A stretch of 64,000 nt of DNA from Prevotella sp. MA2016 (GTDB taxonomy: Bacteria > Bacteroidota > Bacteroidia > Bacteroidales > Bacteroidaceae): assembly GCF_000619825.1 (NCBI RefSeq), contig NZ_JHUW01000011.1:62001-126000 (forward strand), read 5' to 3'. Below are positions 18,291-27,480 of this stretch, piece by piece; the stretch's first letter is position 1; every line of letters begins with the position of its first letter. Under the pieces are notes generated by a model. The model worked only from the letters and a program-made list of their open reading frames with translations, did no database searches and was not told the DNA's origin. Made by a program: the position numbers and the translations under genes.

Positions 18291-19455
18291 AGAAAGTAAG
18301 ATATATGTAGCGGGACACCACGGACTTGTGGGTTCCGCTATTTGGAATAACCTGGTTCAACGTGGCTACACTAATTTGGTTGGTCGCAGCCACAAGGAAC
18401 TTGATCTGACTGACCAAGTTGCAGTTAAAAAGTTTTTTGATGAAGAGCGCCCCGACGCAGTAGTTTTGGCTGCAGCATTTGTTGGCGGTATTATGGCCAA
18501 TTCACTCTACCGCGCCGACTTCATTATGATGAACATGAAGATACAGTGTAATGTCATCAGTGAGGCCTATGCACATGGCGTCAAGAAGTTACTCTTCTTA
18601 GGTTCCACCTGCATTTATCCCAAGAATGCGCCACAACCCATGAAGGAAGACTGCTTGTTAACCTCACCACTGGAGTACACCAATGAGGAATACGCCATTG
18701 CAAAGATTGCCGGTCTAAAGATGTGTGAGTCATACAATCTGCAATACGGCACCAACTATATCGCCGTTATGCCCACTAATCTATATGGCCCGAACGATAA
18801 TTTCCATCTGGAGAACAGTCATGTCATGCCAGCAATGATGCGCAAGGTTTATCTGGCCAAACTCATCCATGATGGTGCATGGGACAAAATTGCCATCGAT
18901 TTAAACAAGCGCCCCGTAGAAGGTGTTAATGGCGAAGCTTCTCAGCAGGAAATCTTGACAGTTTTGGCCAAATACGGTATTGAGAACAACAAGGTTACAC
19001 TCTGGGGAACCGGCACACCACTTCGTGAGTTCCTGTGGAGTGAAGATATGGCCGACGCTTCAATACACGTGCTTCTTAATGTCAATTTCAGCGACATTAT
19101 TGGCATCGAGAAATATTCTTCAGTTCATTACGGTGCATCAACAGATGGCGCTGTCGATCGCAACCACTCTGCTGGGCGTGGAGGTGCCATTCCAAAACTT
19201 GGCGAGATTCGCAACTGCCATATCAATGTTGGAACAGGCAAAGAGCTTACAATTCGCGAGCTATCCGAACTGGTAGTTAAGGCTGTAGATTTCAAAGGAA
19301 CAGTTGAATTTGACAGTACTAAGCCTGATGGCACCATGCGAAAACTCATTGATGTATCAAAACTTCACTCACTCGGTTGGACGCACAAAGTTGAAATCGA
19401 GGATGGTGTCAAAAAGTTGTTTGAATGGTATAAAAAAAGCTTGAGCCCGCAATAA
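18280..19455 (+). CDS. fcl: GDP-L-fucose synthase
   Basis: Epimerises and reduces GDP-4-keto-6-deoxymannose to GDP-L-fucose. The nucleotide motif is [11 protein letters not shown] (residues 13-23), and further family blocks are [15 protein letters not shown] and [13 protein letters not shown] with the YxxxK pair. At 391 residues it is some 70 longer than E. coli WcaG. The extra part lies before the C-terminal [14 protein letters not shown] block, a form I associate with Bacteroidota. The start codon is inside gmd. A terminator overlaps its stop. Confidence 0.96.
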   Translation: MLSKESKIYVAGHHGLVGSAIWNNLVQRGYTNLVGRSHKELDLTDQVAVKKFFDEERPDAVVLAAAFVGGIMANSLYRADFIMMNMKIQCNVISEAYAHGVKKLLFLGSTCIYPKNAPQPMKEDCLLTSPLEYTNEEYAIAKIAGLKMCESYNLQYGTNYIAVMPTNLYGPNDNFHLENSHVMPAMMRKVYLAKLIHDGAWDKIAIDLNKRPVEGVNGEASQQEILTVLAKYGIENNKVTLWGTGTPLREFLWSEDMADASIHVLLNVNFSDIIGIEKYSSVHYGASTDGAVDRNHSAGRGGAIPKLGEIRNCHINVGTGKELTIRELSELVVKAVDFKGTVEFDSTKPDGTMRKLIDVSKLHSLGWTHKVEIEDGVKKLFEWYKKSLSPQ

Positions 19456-19475
19456 GCGAGCTCAAACTTTTTTAT
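19441..19475. terminator. Bidirectional terminator between fcl and the kinase
   Basis: TTGAGC-CCGC and GCG-AGCTCAA pair across AATAA, with T-rich sequence after the stem and an A-run before it. It can therefore terminate both fcl (plus) and the convergent kinase gene (minus). Confidence 0.8.
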
Positions 19476-20966
19476 TTACATATTCTTTTTCAGAATTTCT
19501 TTCCAAGCCTCGTAGGCTGCGCGGTAAGCATCGCGATTCTTAGCATCTGGCTCAATCACCTCAAGCTTATCAAGCGAAGCAAAAGCTTCAGCTGCATTCG
19601 CATAGATACCAGCACCAAGACCGGCACCTTTTGCAGCACCTACCGAACCATCTGTATCATACAGTTCAATAGTAGCACCGCTCACACCAGCAAGTGTATT
19701 ACGGAACAATGGGCTCAGGAACATATTCGCCTTACCAGCATGAATCTTCTTGATATCCATACCCATCTGCTTCATAATCTCCATACCATAGCAGAATGAG
19801 AACACAATACCCTCTTGTGCAGCACGCACCAAATGAGCTTTATTATGCTTATTGAAATTCAATCCATTAATAGAGCAACCTATCTCCTTATTTTCCAACA
19901 CACGCTCTGCACCGTTTCCAAAAGGAATAACAGTTACACCCTCACTACCAATAGGCACACTGGCAGCCAAGTCATTCATTTCAGCATAGCCAATCTCAGG
20001 AGTGATATTACGATGCGTCCACGCATTCAGGATACCGGTTCCATTGATGCAAAGCAACACACCTAAGCGAGTCTGTTCTGCAGTATGATTCACATGAGCA
20101 AAAGTATTTACACGGCTCTTAGGATCATAGTTCACATCTCCCAACACGCCATAAACCACCCCCGAAGTACCTGCAGTAGCAGCAATCTCACCAGGATTCA
20201 GCACATTAAGCGACAATGCATTATTAGGCTGGTCGCCACCTCTGTAAGTAATTGGTGTACCAGCTTTCAATCCAATCTCAGCAGCAGCCTCAGCACTAAC
20301 TACACTCTGCTCAGCAAAAGTAGGAACAATGTCAGCGATCAGTGAATGATCAAATCCATAGTAACTCATCAGGAAGTCGGCAACTTTATTGTTTTTAAAG
20401 TCCCAGAACATACCCTCAGAAAGGCCGCTCACAGTAGTATTAGCCACACCGCTCAGTCGCATAGCAATATAATCTCCAGGCAGCATCACTTTGTAGATCT
20501 TGCTATAAATTTCCGGTTCATTTTCCTTTACCCAAGCCAATTTAGCAGCAGTAAAGTTACCAGGTGAATTCAGCAGATGACTCAAGCATTGATCAGCTCC
20601 AAGTTCGTTAAATGCCTTCTCGCCATATGGCACTGCACGCGAGTCGCACCAGATAATAGCAGGGCGCAGAGCTTTAAGCTGCTTATCCACGCAAACCAGG
20701 CCGTGCATCTGATACGAGATTCCCACAGCTTTTATTTCTTCAGCAGTGGCACCGCTCTCTTTCATAATCTTCTGAAGACTCAGTTTGGCATTCTCCCACC
20801 ACATCTGTGGATCCTGTTCTGCCCAACCTGCCTTAACAGCCATTATAGGAGCTTCCTTTTCAGGATAAAAAGCAGTTGCCACACACTTGCCGCTATCGGC
20901 ATTTACCAATGATGCCTTCACTGACGAGCTACCAACATCAAAACCTAATAGATATCTATTTGCCAT
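19476..20966 (-). CDS. xylB: FGGY-family carbohydrate kinase, xylulokinase type
   Basis: ATP-dependent sugar kinase of 496 residues. The N-terminal phosphate loop is GFDVGSSSVKASL (residues 8-20), WAEQDPQMWW is the usual XylB segment, and GTSGVV and the C-terminal GAAKGAGLGAG form the second nucleotide site. Best read as xylulokinase, giving xylulose 5-phosphate for the pentose phosphate pathway. FGGY kinases are easily confused and no xylose isomerase is in view. It is a monocistronic gene; the 187 bases between it and the receiver gene hold only a weak minus-strand promoter match near 21011. Confidence 0.85.
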   Translation of the reverse strand: MANRYLLGFDVGSSSVKASLVNADSGKCVATAFYPEKEAPIMAVKAGWAEQDPQMWWENAKLSLQKIMKESGATAEEIKAVGISYQMHGLVCVDKQLKALRPAIIWCDSRAVPYGEKAFNELGADQCLSHLLNSPGNFTAAKLAWVKENEPEIYSKIYKVMLPGDYIAMRLSGVANTTVSGLSEGMFWDFKNNKVADFLMSYYGFDHSLIADIVPTFAEQSVVSAEAAAEIGLKAGTPITYRGGDQPNNALSLNVLNPGEIAATAGTSGVVYGVLGDVNYDPKSRVNTFAHVNHTAEQTRLGVLLCINGTGILNAWTHRNITPEIGYAEMNDLAASVPIGSEGVTVIPFGNGAERVLENKEIGCSINGLNFNKHNKAHLVRAAQEGIVFSFCYGMEIMKQMGMDIKKIHAGKANMFLSPLFRNTLAGVSGATIELYDTDGSVGAAKGAGLGAGIYANAAEAFASLDKLEVIEPDAKNRDAYRAAYEAWKEILKKNM

Positions 20967-21076
20967 AATTATATGATTTATAAATCTTTATTTATAATAC
21001 GTTTCAAATGCAAATTTCCCTAAATAATTTAATAAAAACTACTTTTTTCGATAAAAAAGTGATTTTTTTATGCATT

Positions 21077-21110
21077 TTTGAATCGAATTTAATTTTTTTT
21101 TTTACCTTTG
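21077..21110 (+). promoter_or_regulatory. Promoter at the head of the glycan locus
   Basis: TTTG (21077-21080) and TACCTTTG (21103-21110), spaced 22 bases, stand 43 bases before the receiver gene. The next eight genes follow with gaps of 27 bases or less, so this is likely the main promoter of the first operon. No attenuator is obvious in the short leader. Confidence 0.65.
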
Positions 21111-21153
21111 CACAAAAGAATAACATAATTACCAGAATTAATATAATTCATAT

Positions 21154-21519
21154 ATGAAGAAAAAAATATTAATACTTGACGACAAAGAGACCATTGCAAA
21201 GGTTCTCTCAATCTATCTGATGAGCGACTACGATGTGCAGTGGTTGCCTGATGGTTTGCAGGGTGTAAAGTGGTTGCAGGCAGGCAACACCCCCGACCTC
21301 ATCATCTCAGATATTCGTATGCCAGGAATGCGTGGCGACGACTTTTTGGAATGGATTAAGCAGAATGAGTTGTTTAAGCAGATTCCAGTCATCATGCTTT
21401 CCAGTGAAGACTCCACCAGTGAGCGTATCCGCTTGTTGGAGATTGGTGCCGAAGACTACATTGTCAAGCCTTTCAACCCCATGGAGTTAAAGATACGAGT
21501 AAAAAAGATTATTCCCTAA
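21154..21519 (+). CDS. Single-domain response regulator (receiver)
   Basis: CheY-like 121-residue protein with no output domain. It has the acidic pair DD at residues 10-11, the phospho-acceptor Asp in ISDIRMPG near residue 53, the Ser of MLSSED and the conserved Lys of IVKPFNP. It can therefore accept a phosphoryl group. It is the first gene of the exopolysaccharide operon, 10 bases before the initiating transferase. That transferase begins with a receiver-like but acceptor-less domain, so a regulatory pairing is plausible. No histidine kinase is in the window. Confidence 0.88.
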   Translation: MKKKILILDDKETIAKVLSIYLMSDYDVQWLPDGLQGVKWLQAGNTPDLIISDIRMPGMRGDDFLEWIKQNELFKQIPVIMLSSEDSTSERIRLLEIGAEDYIVKPFNPMELKIRVKKIIP

Positions 21520-21529
21520 ATAGAATAAT

Positions 21530-22723
21530 ATGATAGGTGTTGTATATCTTGGCAGCAACCCCAAAACCGAGGAGCGTCTCAGATACATCCCCGGCCGGCT
21601 GGTGCAATACACAAGAAACTACAAAGATGCGGCGTCAGCGTGTTCTACGCACGTCCGCAACGAGCATTTTATTGTCTTTTACGAACAAAGTGAGCAAAGC
21701 GCTGATATTAATGCTATCACCTACTTAAAGAAAAAAAATAAGCACATTTATATCATTCTGCTCACCAAGGATTTCACGCCGGAAGACCGCTCCGTTTATC
21801 AGAAGAGCGGCATCAACGACACCCTTGATTGCAACGCTTCTATCACAGAGCTTAACAAGAAGATTCAGTTTATCTCCGACCGTGAGAACATGCTATTTGA
21901 TGACCAACAAGCCAAATATCGCATGTTGCGATTCAAGATTCCTGCATGGAAGAGAATTTTTGATGTATTCTTTGCATTGATTATGCTCATTCTCACCTCT
22001 CCCATCTTTATACTCACGGCTATTGCCATCCGTTTGGAGAGCAAAGGACCGATTATTTTCAAATCAAAGCGTGTTGGTGCCAACTACACCATATTCAATT
22101 TCTTGAAATTTCGCTCTATGTATCAAGATGCAGAGGAGCGTCTGAAAGATGTAGCCAAGGAGGCAGGAAATCAGTATGCCGAGATGAACAAACAACCCGA
22201 ACAGCAACCTAAAAATATGGCAAGTTTGGGAGCCGATATGATGATTTCAGATGATACCGACATGATGATTTCAGATGATGAAGTCATGCTGGTTGGTGAT
22301 GATTTTGTCATCTCTGAAACAGACTACAGCAAAGAAAAGAAAGAAGAAATTGCCAACGCTTTCGTCAAGATTGAAAATGACCCCCGAGTTACAAAAGTCG
22401 GTAAATTCATTCGCAAGTTCAGTATCGACGAGCTGCCACAGCTCTTCAATATTCTCAAAGGCGACATGTCGGTTGTCGGTAACCGTCCTCTCCCACTCTA
22501 CGAAGCTGAGAAACTCACCATCGACACCAGCATCGACCGTTTCATGGCCCCTGCAGGTCTCACAGGTCTTTGGCAGGTAGAAGAGCGTGGCAAAGGCGGC
22601 ATGATGTCAGCCGAAGAGCGCAAGCAACTTGATATCAAGTACGGTCAGACTTATAATTTCTGGCTGGATATGAAGATTTTGTTCCGTACTTTCTTTGCCT
22701 TCGTTCAGAAGGAGAATGTATAA
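21530..22723 (+). CDS. Initiating phosphoglycosyl transferase with receiver-like N-terminus
   Basis: Bacterial sugar transferase of the WcaJ/RfbP monotopic family. It starts glycan assembly by putting a sugar-1-phosphate on undecaprenyl phosphate. Residues 1-115 look like a degenerate receiver (IILLTKDFTPEDR, then SGINDTL) without acceptor Asp or Lys. A membrane helix follows near 142-165, then the catalytic domain with KRVGANYTIFNFLKFRSM, ENDPRVTKVGKFIRK, SIDELPQLFNIL and GLTGLWQV. Between FRSM and ENDPR is an unusual acidic insert, residues about 225-265, with MMISDD twice. 397 residues in total. Confidence 0.9.
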   Translation: MIGVVYLGSNPKTEERLRYIPGRLVQYTRNYKDAASACSTHVRNEHFIVFYEQSEQSADINAITYLKKKNKHIYIILLTKDFTPEDRSVYQKSGINDTLDCNASITELNKKIQFISDRENMLFDDQQAKYRMLRFKIPAWKRIFDVFFALIMLILTSPIFILTAIAIRLESKGPIIFKSKRVGANYTIFNFLKFRSMYQDAEERLKDVAKEAGNQYAEMNKQPEQQPKNMASLGADMMISDDTDMMISDDEVMLVGDDFVISETDYSKEKKEEIANAFVKIENDPRVTKVGKFIRKFSIDELPQLFNILKGDMSVVGNRPLPLYEAEKLTIDTSIDRFMAPAGLTGLWQVEERGKGGMMSAEERKQLDIKYGQTYNFWLDMKILFRTFFAFVQKENV

Positions 22724-22738
22724 CTAAAATTTGTTGGC

Positions 22739-23749
22739 ATGAACAGATTCAGACGATTGATATTTATCCTCGCCATTGCCTCAACAAGCGCCACTGCCCT
22801 CGCCCAGTTCAACGAGAGCGGTATAAGTGCGGGATTCTTTGACTCCAGTAACGAAAAAGACATCAATTTCTCGGAGTTTCACCTGCCTCCTTTGGCAGTA
22901 TTGTTCGAGAATGCGAAATCGACTCCTCAAATTCTCTCTTTAGAGAAAGCCAGACAGTTAGCAGAAGCTGAGGTAGCCAAACAAAAGAGACATATTTTCT
23001 CTTATTTAACTGGTCATGCCAGCTATAGCTATGGCATTGGAGACATGTGGGGTAATAGTCAGTCAGCCTATTCTCAAACAATCTATCAATATCAAGGCTC
23101 AAAATCATCCTATTGGAATATTGGTGTTGGCTTAGCTATACCTGTAGAAGACATCTTGGATTTAACTGCAGCTGTAAAACGTAAAAGAATTGAAGCAGAG
23201 CAAGCAGTAATTCAAAAAGATATAGCTTACGACCAGCTTAAGCTTCAGATTGCTTCTTTATTTGTCAAGATCACCAACAACCTAGTATCGCTTAAAACAT
23301 TAGGCGAAGCAGCTGCCGCTTATCAAGGAGCAGGTGCCTTGAACAAAGAGGAATTCGAAAATGGTAATATGGAAATTGCGTCTTATGCATCTACAAAAAT
23401 GTATGAAAGCGGACAGGTGTCTGGTTATCAAGGACTTCAGACAGAAATTACAACAGACATTATAACATTAGAGATATTAACTCACACCCCAATCATTACT
23501 AATGCAACAACAGAAATAACACTTGACAAAAGTATCAATAAATCTGTCAAGGAAATTGCAAAAGAGAACAAAGCTACAGAGAAACGTATCAAACGATTAG
23601 AAAAAGAAGACAAAGAAAAAGAAGAAGCTTTAGAAAAGAAATTGGCAAAAGCAGAAGCCCAAGCTGCCAAAGCAGATTTAAAAGCAGCTAAAGCCGAGGC
23701 CAAAGCTGCCAAAGCTGCTGCCAAAGCAGCAAAAAAACATAAGAAATAA
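22739..23749 (+). CDS. TolC-like outer-membrane protein with Lys/Ala-rich tail
   Basis: 336 residues with a signal peptide ending near ATALAQ. The middle resembles outer-membrane efflux (TolC) family helices, for example ILSLEKARQLAEAEVAKQKR and AVKRKRIEAEQAVIQKDIAYDQLKLQ. It is shorter than usual TolC and seems to contain one repeat. From about residue 285 the protein becomes a charged coiled coil and then a nearly pure lysine/alanine tail (KAAKAEAKAAKAAAKAAKK). Its place before the Wzc-like gene suggests a part in polysaccharide export or cell-surface anchoring. The tail is unexplained. Confidence 0.6.
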   Translation: MNRFRRLIFILAIASTSATALAQFNESGISAGFFDSSNEKDINFSEFHLPPLAVLFENAKSTPQILSLEKARQLAEAEVAKQKRHIFSYLTGHASYSYGIGDMWGNSQSAYSQTIYQYQGSKSSYWNIGVGLAIPVEDILDLTAAVKRKRIEAEQAVIQKDIAYDQLKLQIASLFVKITNNLVSLKTLGEAAAAYQGAGALNKEEFENGNMEIASYASTKMYESGQVSGYQGLQTEITTDIITLEILTHTPIITNATTEITLDKSINKSVKEIAKENKATEKRIKRLEKEDKEKEEALEKKLAKAEAQAAKADLKAAKAEAKAAKAAAKAAKKHKK

Positions 23750-23760
23750 TAATTGCCACT

Positions 23761-25941
23761 ATGGATCTATTCAGATATATTGTCAGATTTTTAAATAAAA
23801 TAAGATGGTACCTCATCATCTTACCAATGATTGCATTGGTAATTGCTTGGTATTCCACACGTGATATGGAACGTGTTTTCGACACCAACACGACCATTTA
23901 TACCGGTATGATTACTGGCTATAATCTTGAAGGAGGAACAGGTACAGCGGGTGGTAATTCGCAAACAAACATTACCAACCTCATGCTTTTAATCACGACA
24001 GACGCCACAGTACACGAAGTTTCATTGCGCCTGTTTGCCCGTTGTATGATGTATGGCAATGCCAACAAAGATAATAACTATATTTCAGCCGAGCATTACC
24101 GTCAATTATACAACAGCGTGCCTACTGAGGTAAAAGCATTGATTAATCACAATAGCGAAAATGCGACATACGCCAATCTTAAAGCCTATGAACGCCCTTC
24201 TGCCGACAACTATGTATTTGGATTGACTAATTATCACCAATATTTTGGTATAAATAGTATTACCAGCCGACTAAAGGTAGTTCAATTATCCAGAAGTGAT
24301 ATTATTGATATAGGCTATTCTTGTAATGATCCAGGTATAGCCTATAATACGTTGGATATTCTGAACGAAGTCTTCGCCCGTCAATACAGCTTACTCCGCT
24401 ATGGCGAAACCAATAATGTCATCAAATTCTTCGAGCGCGAAGTGGCGCGCCTATATCGTATTCTGACAAATGCAGAAGATGATCTTATTCGTTACAATAT
24501 CGAGAAACGAATTATCAATTATGGTGAGCAAACAAGCCAGTTGGCATCACTTGATGCAGGCCAGAAATCTTCAGACAATAATATTATTATTGACAAAACA
24601 ACTACCCGCGCCCTGATGAACTATCTGGAGCGCCAGCTTGGTGACAGAGCCAAAATCATCAAGGCCAATAAAGATTTCACCAACCAAGTGACAGATATTT
24701 CCCGCATACAATCACGTATTTCCAATCTCAGACTGATGAATAGTGAAGGAGGAAGCGGAAATGAAGTTGAATCTCAACTAGAACTTGCAAAAGCAGAAAG
24801 GATGCTTCAGAGTGCATCAACTAATGTTAGAAGTTTGGTAAAAGATATAGAGGCAGGCAATTACAATACTGAATCAGGTGTCAAAGCGAGTGATATGGTC
24901 GGAAGATGGTTGGATCAGGTTTTACTTTTGGAAAAAGCCAAAGCGCAAGAATCTGCTCAGGATATCATGCGCGAAAAGTTAGACAATGAGATTCTGTATT
25001 ATGCTCCAATTGGTGCTACATTAGCAAGAAAAGATCGACATATTGCATTTATTGAGGGAAACTATATGGAGATGTTGAAGGCACTGAACTCTGCTCGTCT
25101 TCGCCAAAAGAACCTGCAGATGTCCACAGCAACGCTTCGTGTACTCAATCCACCTATGTTCCCAATGAATGCACAACCAACTAATAGATCGATGATCTTA
25201 TTAGGCGCATTCATAATGACTTTCATGTTCACTGCATTATACTTCTTCATTATAGAATTGCTCGACCGCACCCTTCGAGATCGTTTGCGTTCTGAGCATA
25301 TCACCAAGATTCCGGTCATGGGCTGTTTCCCCAAGGAGAGCAACCTGCGTTATCGTCGCTTTAACAAGACCATCGCCGACATGGCTTTGCGTCAGTTAAG
25401 CAAGGCACTGCTTCCTCACTTCGAAGAAGGTAAACAGAATGTGCTCAATTTGATTTCAACGGATGCAGCCAATGGCAAGAGTTATATTGCCCAGGAATTG
25501 GAAAACTATTGGATTTCGATAGGTTTGCAGGTACGCCGCATCACATACGACGAAGATTATTTAGCTGAAGATAGCCGCTTTATCATGGCAAAGGATATCA
25601 AGGATATCTGCCCTGACTTGCTCCCTAATGAAATCGCCATCGTAGAATATCCAAACTTGGATGACAATTCAATTCCTCCAGCCTTGCTCAATATGGGCAC
25701 CGTCAACCTAATGGTAACTCGTGCTAACCGCACCTGGAAAGATGTGGATCAGAAAGCGTTAAAGGAATTGAATGAACGTTTAGAGAACAAGAATACTCTC
25801 TTTATGTACCTGACAGAATGCCAACGTTACGCCGTTGAGGAGTTCGTAGGTCAGTTACCACCATACACATCATTCAACAACTTCGTCTATAGGATGTCGC
25901 AGATGGGACTGACTGCAGTTGAAAATAGTCATGCGAAATAA
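23761..25941 (+). CDS. Wzc-like polysaccharide co-polymerase, kinase part degenerate
   Basis: 726 residues. A Wzz-type domain lies between two membrane segments, about residues 14-32 and 478-500. It includes a long coiled-coil region and the ATLRVLNPPMFPMNAQPTNRS-like stretch before the second helix. The cytoplasmic tail resembles a BY-kinase fold: ISTDAANGKSYIAQEL is a Walker A-like loop near 560-577. The usual Walker A' and B acidic motifs are not clear (AIVEYPN stands in their place), and there is no C-terminal tyrosine cluster. It probably sets chain length without classical tyrosine autophosphorylation. It directly precedes the polymerase-like gene. Confidence 0.8.
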   Translation: MDLFRYIVRFLNKIRWYLIILPMIALVIAWYSTRDMERVFDTNTTIYTGMITGYNLEGGTGTAGGNSQTNITNLMLLITTDATVHEVSLRLFARCMMYGNANKDNNYISAEHYRQLYNSVPTEVKALINHNSENATYANLKAYERPSADNYVFGLTNYHQYFGINSITSRLKVVQLSRSDIIDIGYSCNDPGIAYNTLDILNEVFARQYSLLRYGETNNVIKFFEREVARLYRILTNAEDDLIRYNIEKRIINYGEQTSQLASLDAGQKSSDNNIIIDKTTTRALMNYLERQLGDRAKIIKANKDFTNQVTDISRIQSRISNLRLMNSEGGSGNEVESQLELAKAERMLQSASTNVRSLVKDIEAGNYNTESGVKASDMVGRWLDQVLLLEKAKAQESAQDIMREKLDNEILYYAPIGATLARKDRHIAFIEGNYMEMLKALNSARLRQKNLQMSTATLRVLNPPMFPMNAQPTNRSMILLGAFIMTFMFTALYFFIIELLDRTLRDRLRSEHITKIPVMGCFPKESNLRYRRFNKTIADMALRQLSKALLPHFEEGKQNVLNLISTDAANGKSYIAQELENYWISIGLQVRRITYDEDYLAEDSRFIMAKDIKDICPDLLPNEIAIVEYPNLDDNSIPPALLNMGTVNLMVTRANRTWKDVDQKALKELNERLENKNTLFMYLTECQRYAVEEFVGQLPPYTSFNNFVYRMSQMGLTAVENSHAK

Positions 25942-27480
25942 ATGGTAAATAAAGTTTATTCAAACAGAATATCCGAATACGCCCATGAAAACGGAGGAAG
26001 AGTTATTGTGCTCTTTCTCCTATTTTTGCTTGCAATCTATGAATTTCTTCATAGCGGCCTAAACACCTTTGCAATTATATGCATATCACCTATTTTGATC
26101 TTTGTTGGCTATACTATTTTCAAATGGAGAATGGCTGCATTTTGGGGACTCATCATTGCTAATTATTTTGTATCTTTTAAAAATGTAAACATCTATATTC
26201 CTGTACCACTTTCACTTGTTGACGAAGCCATTGAGCTCCTTTTGATTGTGATAGCAATCATTGACACCCGAACAGAGGCACATTTTGGAAGGATATTTAA
26301 CATGATGTTATTAGCTATCTCAATATGGTTTGGACTCTGTATTGTAGAAATTTTCAACAACACATGCGGTCTTGGCATTAATCTAACTGCTTGGTTTACA
26401 GGTGCGCGCCTAATGGCATTTCAACTATTATGGATATTAGTTGTATTTAGTCTCTACATGACCTCTCCACAAATTCTGATCAGATACTTAAAACTATGGG
26501 CATGGCTTTCGCTATTTTCTGCATTTTGGACATGGAAGATGATCAATATTGGACTAACAGATGAAGAGACTTCTTTTTTGTATGGCGCAGGCATGAATAC
26601 GCACCTACTTCAGGCAGGCACTTTAATCAGATATTGGTCAGTATTTTCTGATGCAGCCAACTATGGATGTCATGCAGCAAGTGCCGCTCTTGCATTTATA
26701 ATATTTGGAATCACAACAAAAATAAGGAAAGATAAGATCTTCTTTTTCATTGTTTCGATAGCAGTAATATGGGGTATGTTCCAATCAGGAACACGTACAG
26801 CCATGTTATGTATGGTGGGAGGGTTTGGTGTATTTCTTGTCCTTTCCAAATCATTTCGCATTATGGTTCCAAGCGCAATCGTGGGGGCAATATTATTAGG
26901 ATTTCTTATATTTACAAATATTGGAAATGGAAATCAACAAATCCGCAGAATGAGATCTGCATTTAATAAGTCTGATGCATCAGCGAATGTACGTGATATC
27001 AACAAGGCTGCCATTGCAAAATACATGAAGGATGCACCCTGGGGCATTGGGATTGGAATGTTTGAAAAAGACATCCCTGCTTGGAACAAATTCAAAATAG
27101 TTTCACAGATTCCTCCAGATTCTGAATACGTTTTCATTTGGGTAAGAACAGGTGTAATAGGGGTATCTATTTTTGCTCTCTGTATGATAATAATACTAAT
27201 GGGTGCCTCATACATTGTATTGTTTAAGCTTAAAAGCCCATCATTAATTGGCATTGGAGCTGGCATGTGTGCAGCTTTTACCGCCATTCAATTAGGAGGC
27301 TATGCTAATCAGGTCATATTCCAGTATCCTAACGGATTAACATTCTATGGAGGAATGGCTATCGTATATCTACTACCATATCTTGAGCCAGAATGGATTA
27401 AATATGAGCAACAACGATTAGCAATACAAGAAGAAAAGAAACGATTAAAACTAGAAAGAAAGCGTGCAGCACGAGTATAG
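25942..27480 (+). CDS. O-antigen polymerase/ligase-family membrane protein
   Basis: 512 residues with about 11 hydrophobic segments and the large periplasmic loop expected of Wzy/WaaL-type proteins, near 330-390, where GIGIGMFEKDIPAWN recalls the family's conserved loop. It ends in a basic cytoplasmic tail (EEKKRLKLERKRAAR). The ATG follows the previous stop directly. Wzy polymerases and WaaL ligases cannot be told apart from sequence alone. A neighbouring Wzc-like gene favours polymerase, while an ABC exporter downstream leaves ligase possible. Confidence 0.8.
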   Translation: MVNKVYSNRISEYAHENGGRVIVLFLLFLLAIYEFLHSGLNTFAIICISPILIFVGYTIFKWRMAAFWGLIIANYFVSFKNVNIYIPVPLSLVDEAIELLLIVIAIIDTRTEAHFGRIFNMMLLAISIWFGLCIVEIFNNTCGLGINLTAWFTGARLMAFQLLWILVVFSLYMTSPQILIRYLKLWAWLSLFSAFWTWKMINIGLTDEETSFLYGAGMNTHLLQAGTLIRYWSVFSDAANYGCHAASAALAFIIFGITTKIRKDKIFFFIVSIAVIWGMFQSGTRTAMLCMVGGFGVFLVLSKSFRIMVPSAIVGAILLGFLIFTNIGNGNQQIRRMRSAFNKSDASANVRDINKAAIAKYMKDAPWGIGIGMFEKDIPAWNKFKIVSQIPPDSEYVFIWVRTGVIGVSIFALCMIIILMGASYIVLFKLKSPSLIGIGAGMCAAFTAIQLGGYANQVIFQYPNGLTFYGGMAIVYLLPYLEPEWIKYEQQRLAIQEEKKRLKLERKRAARV

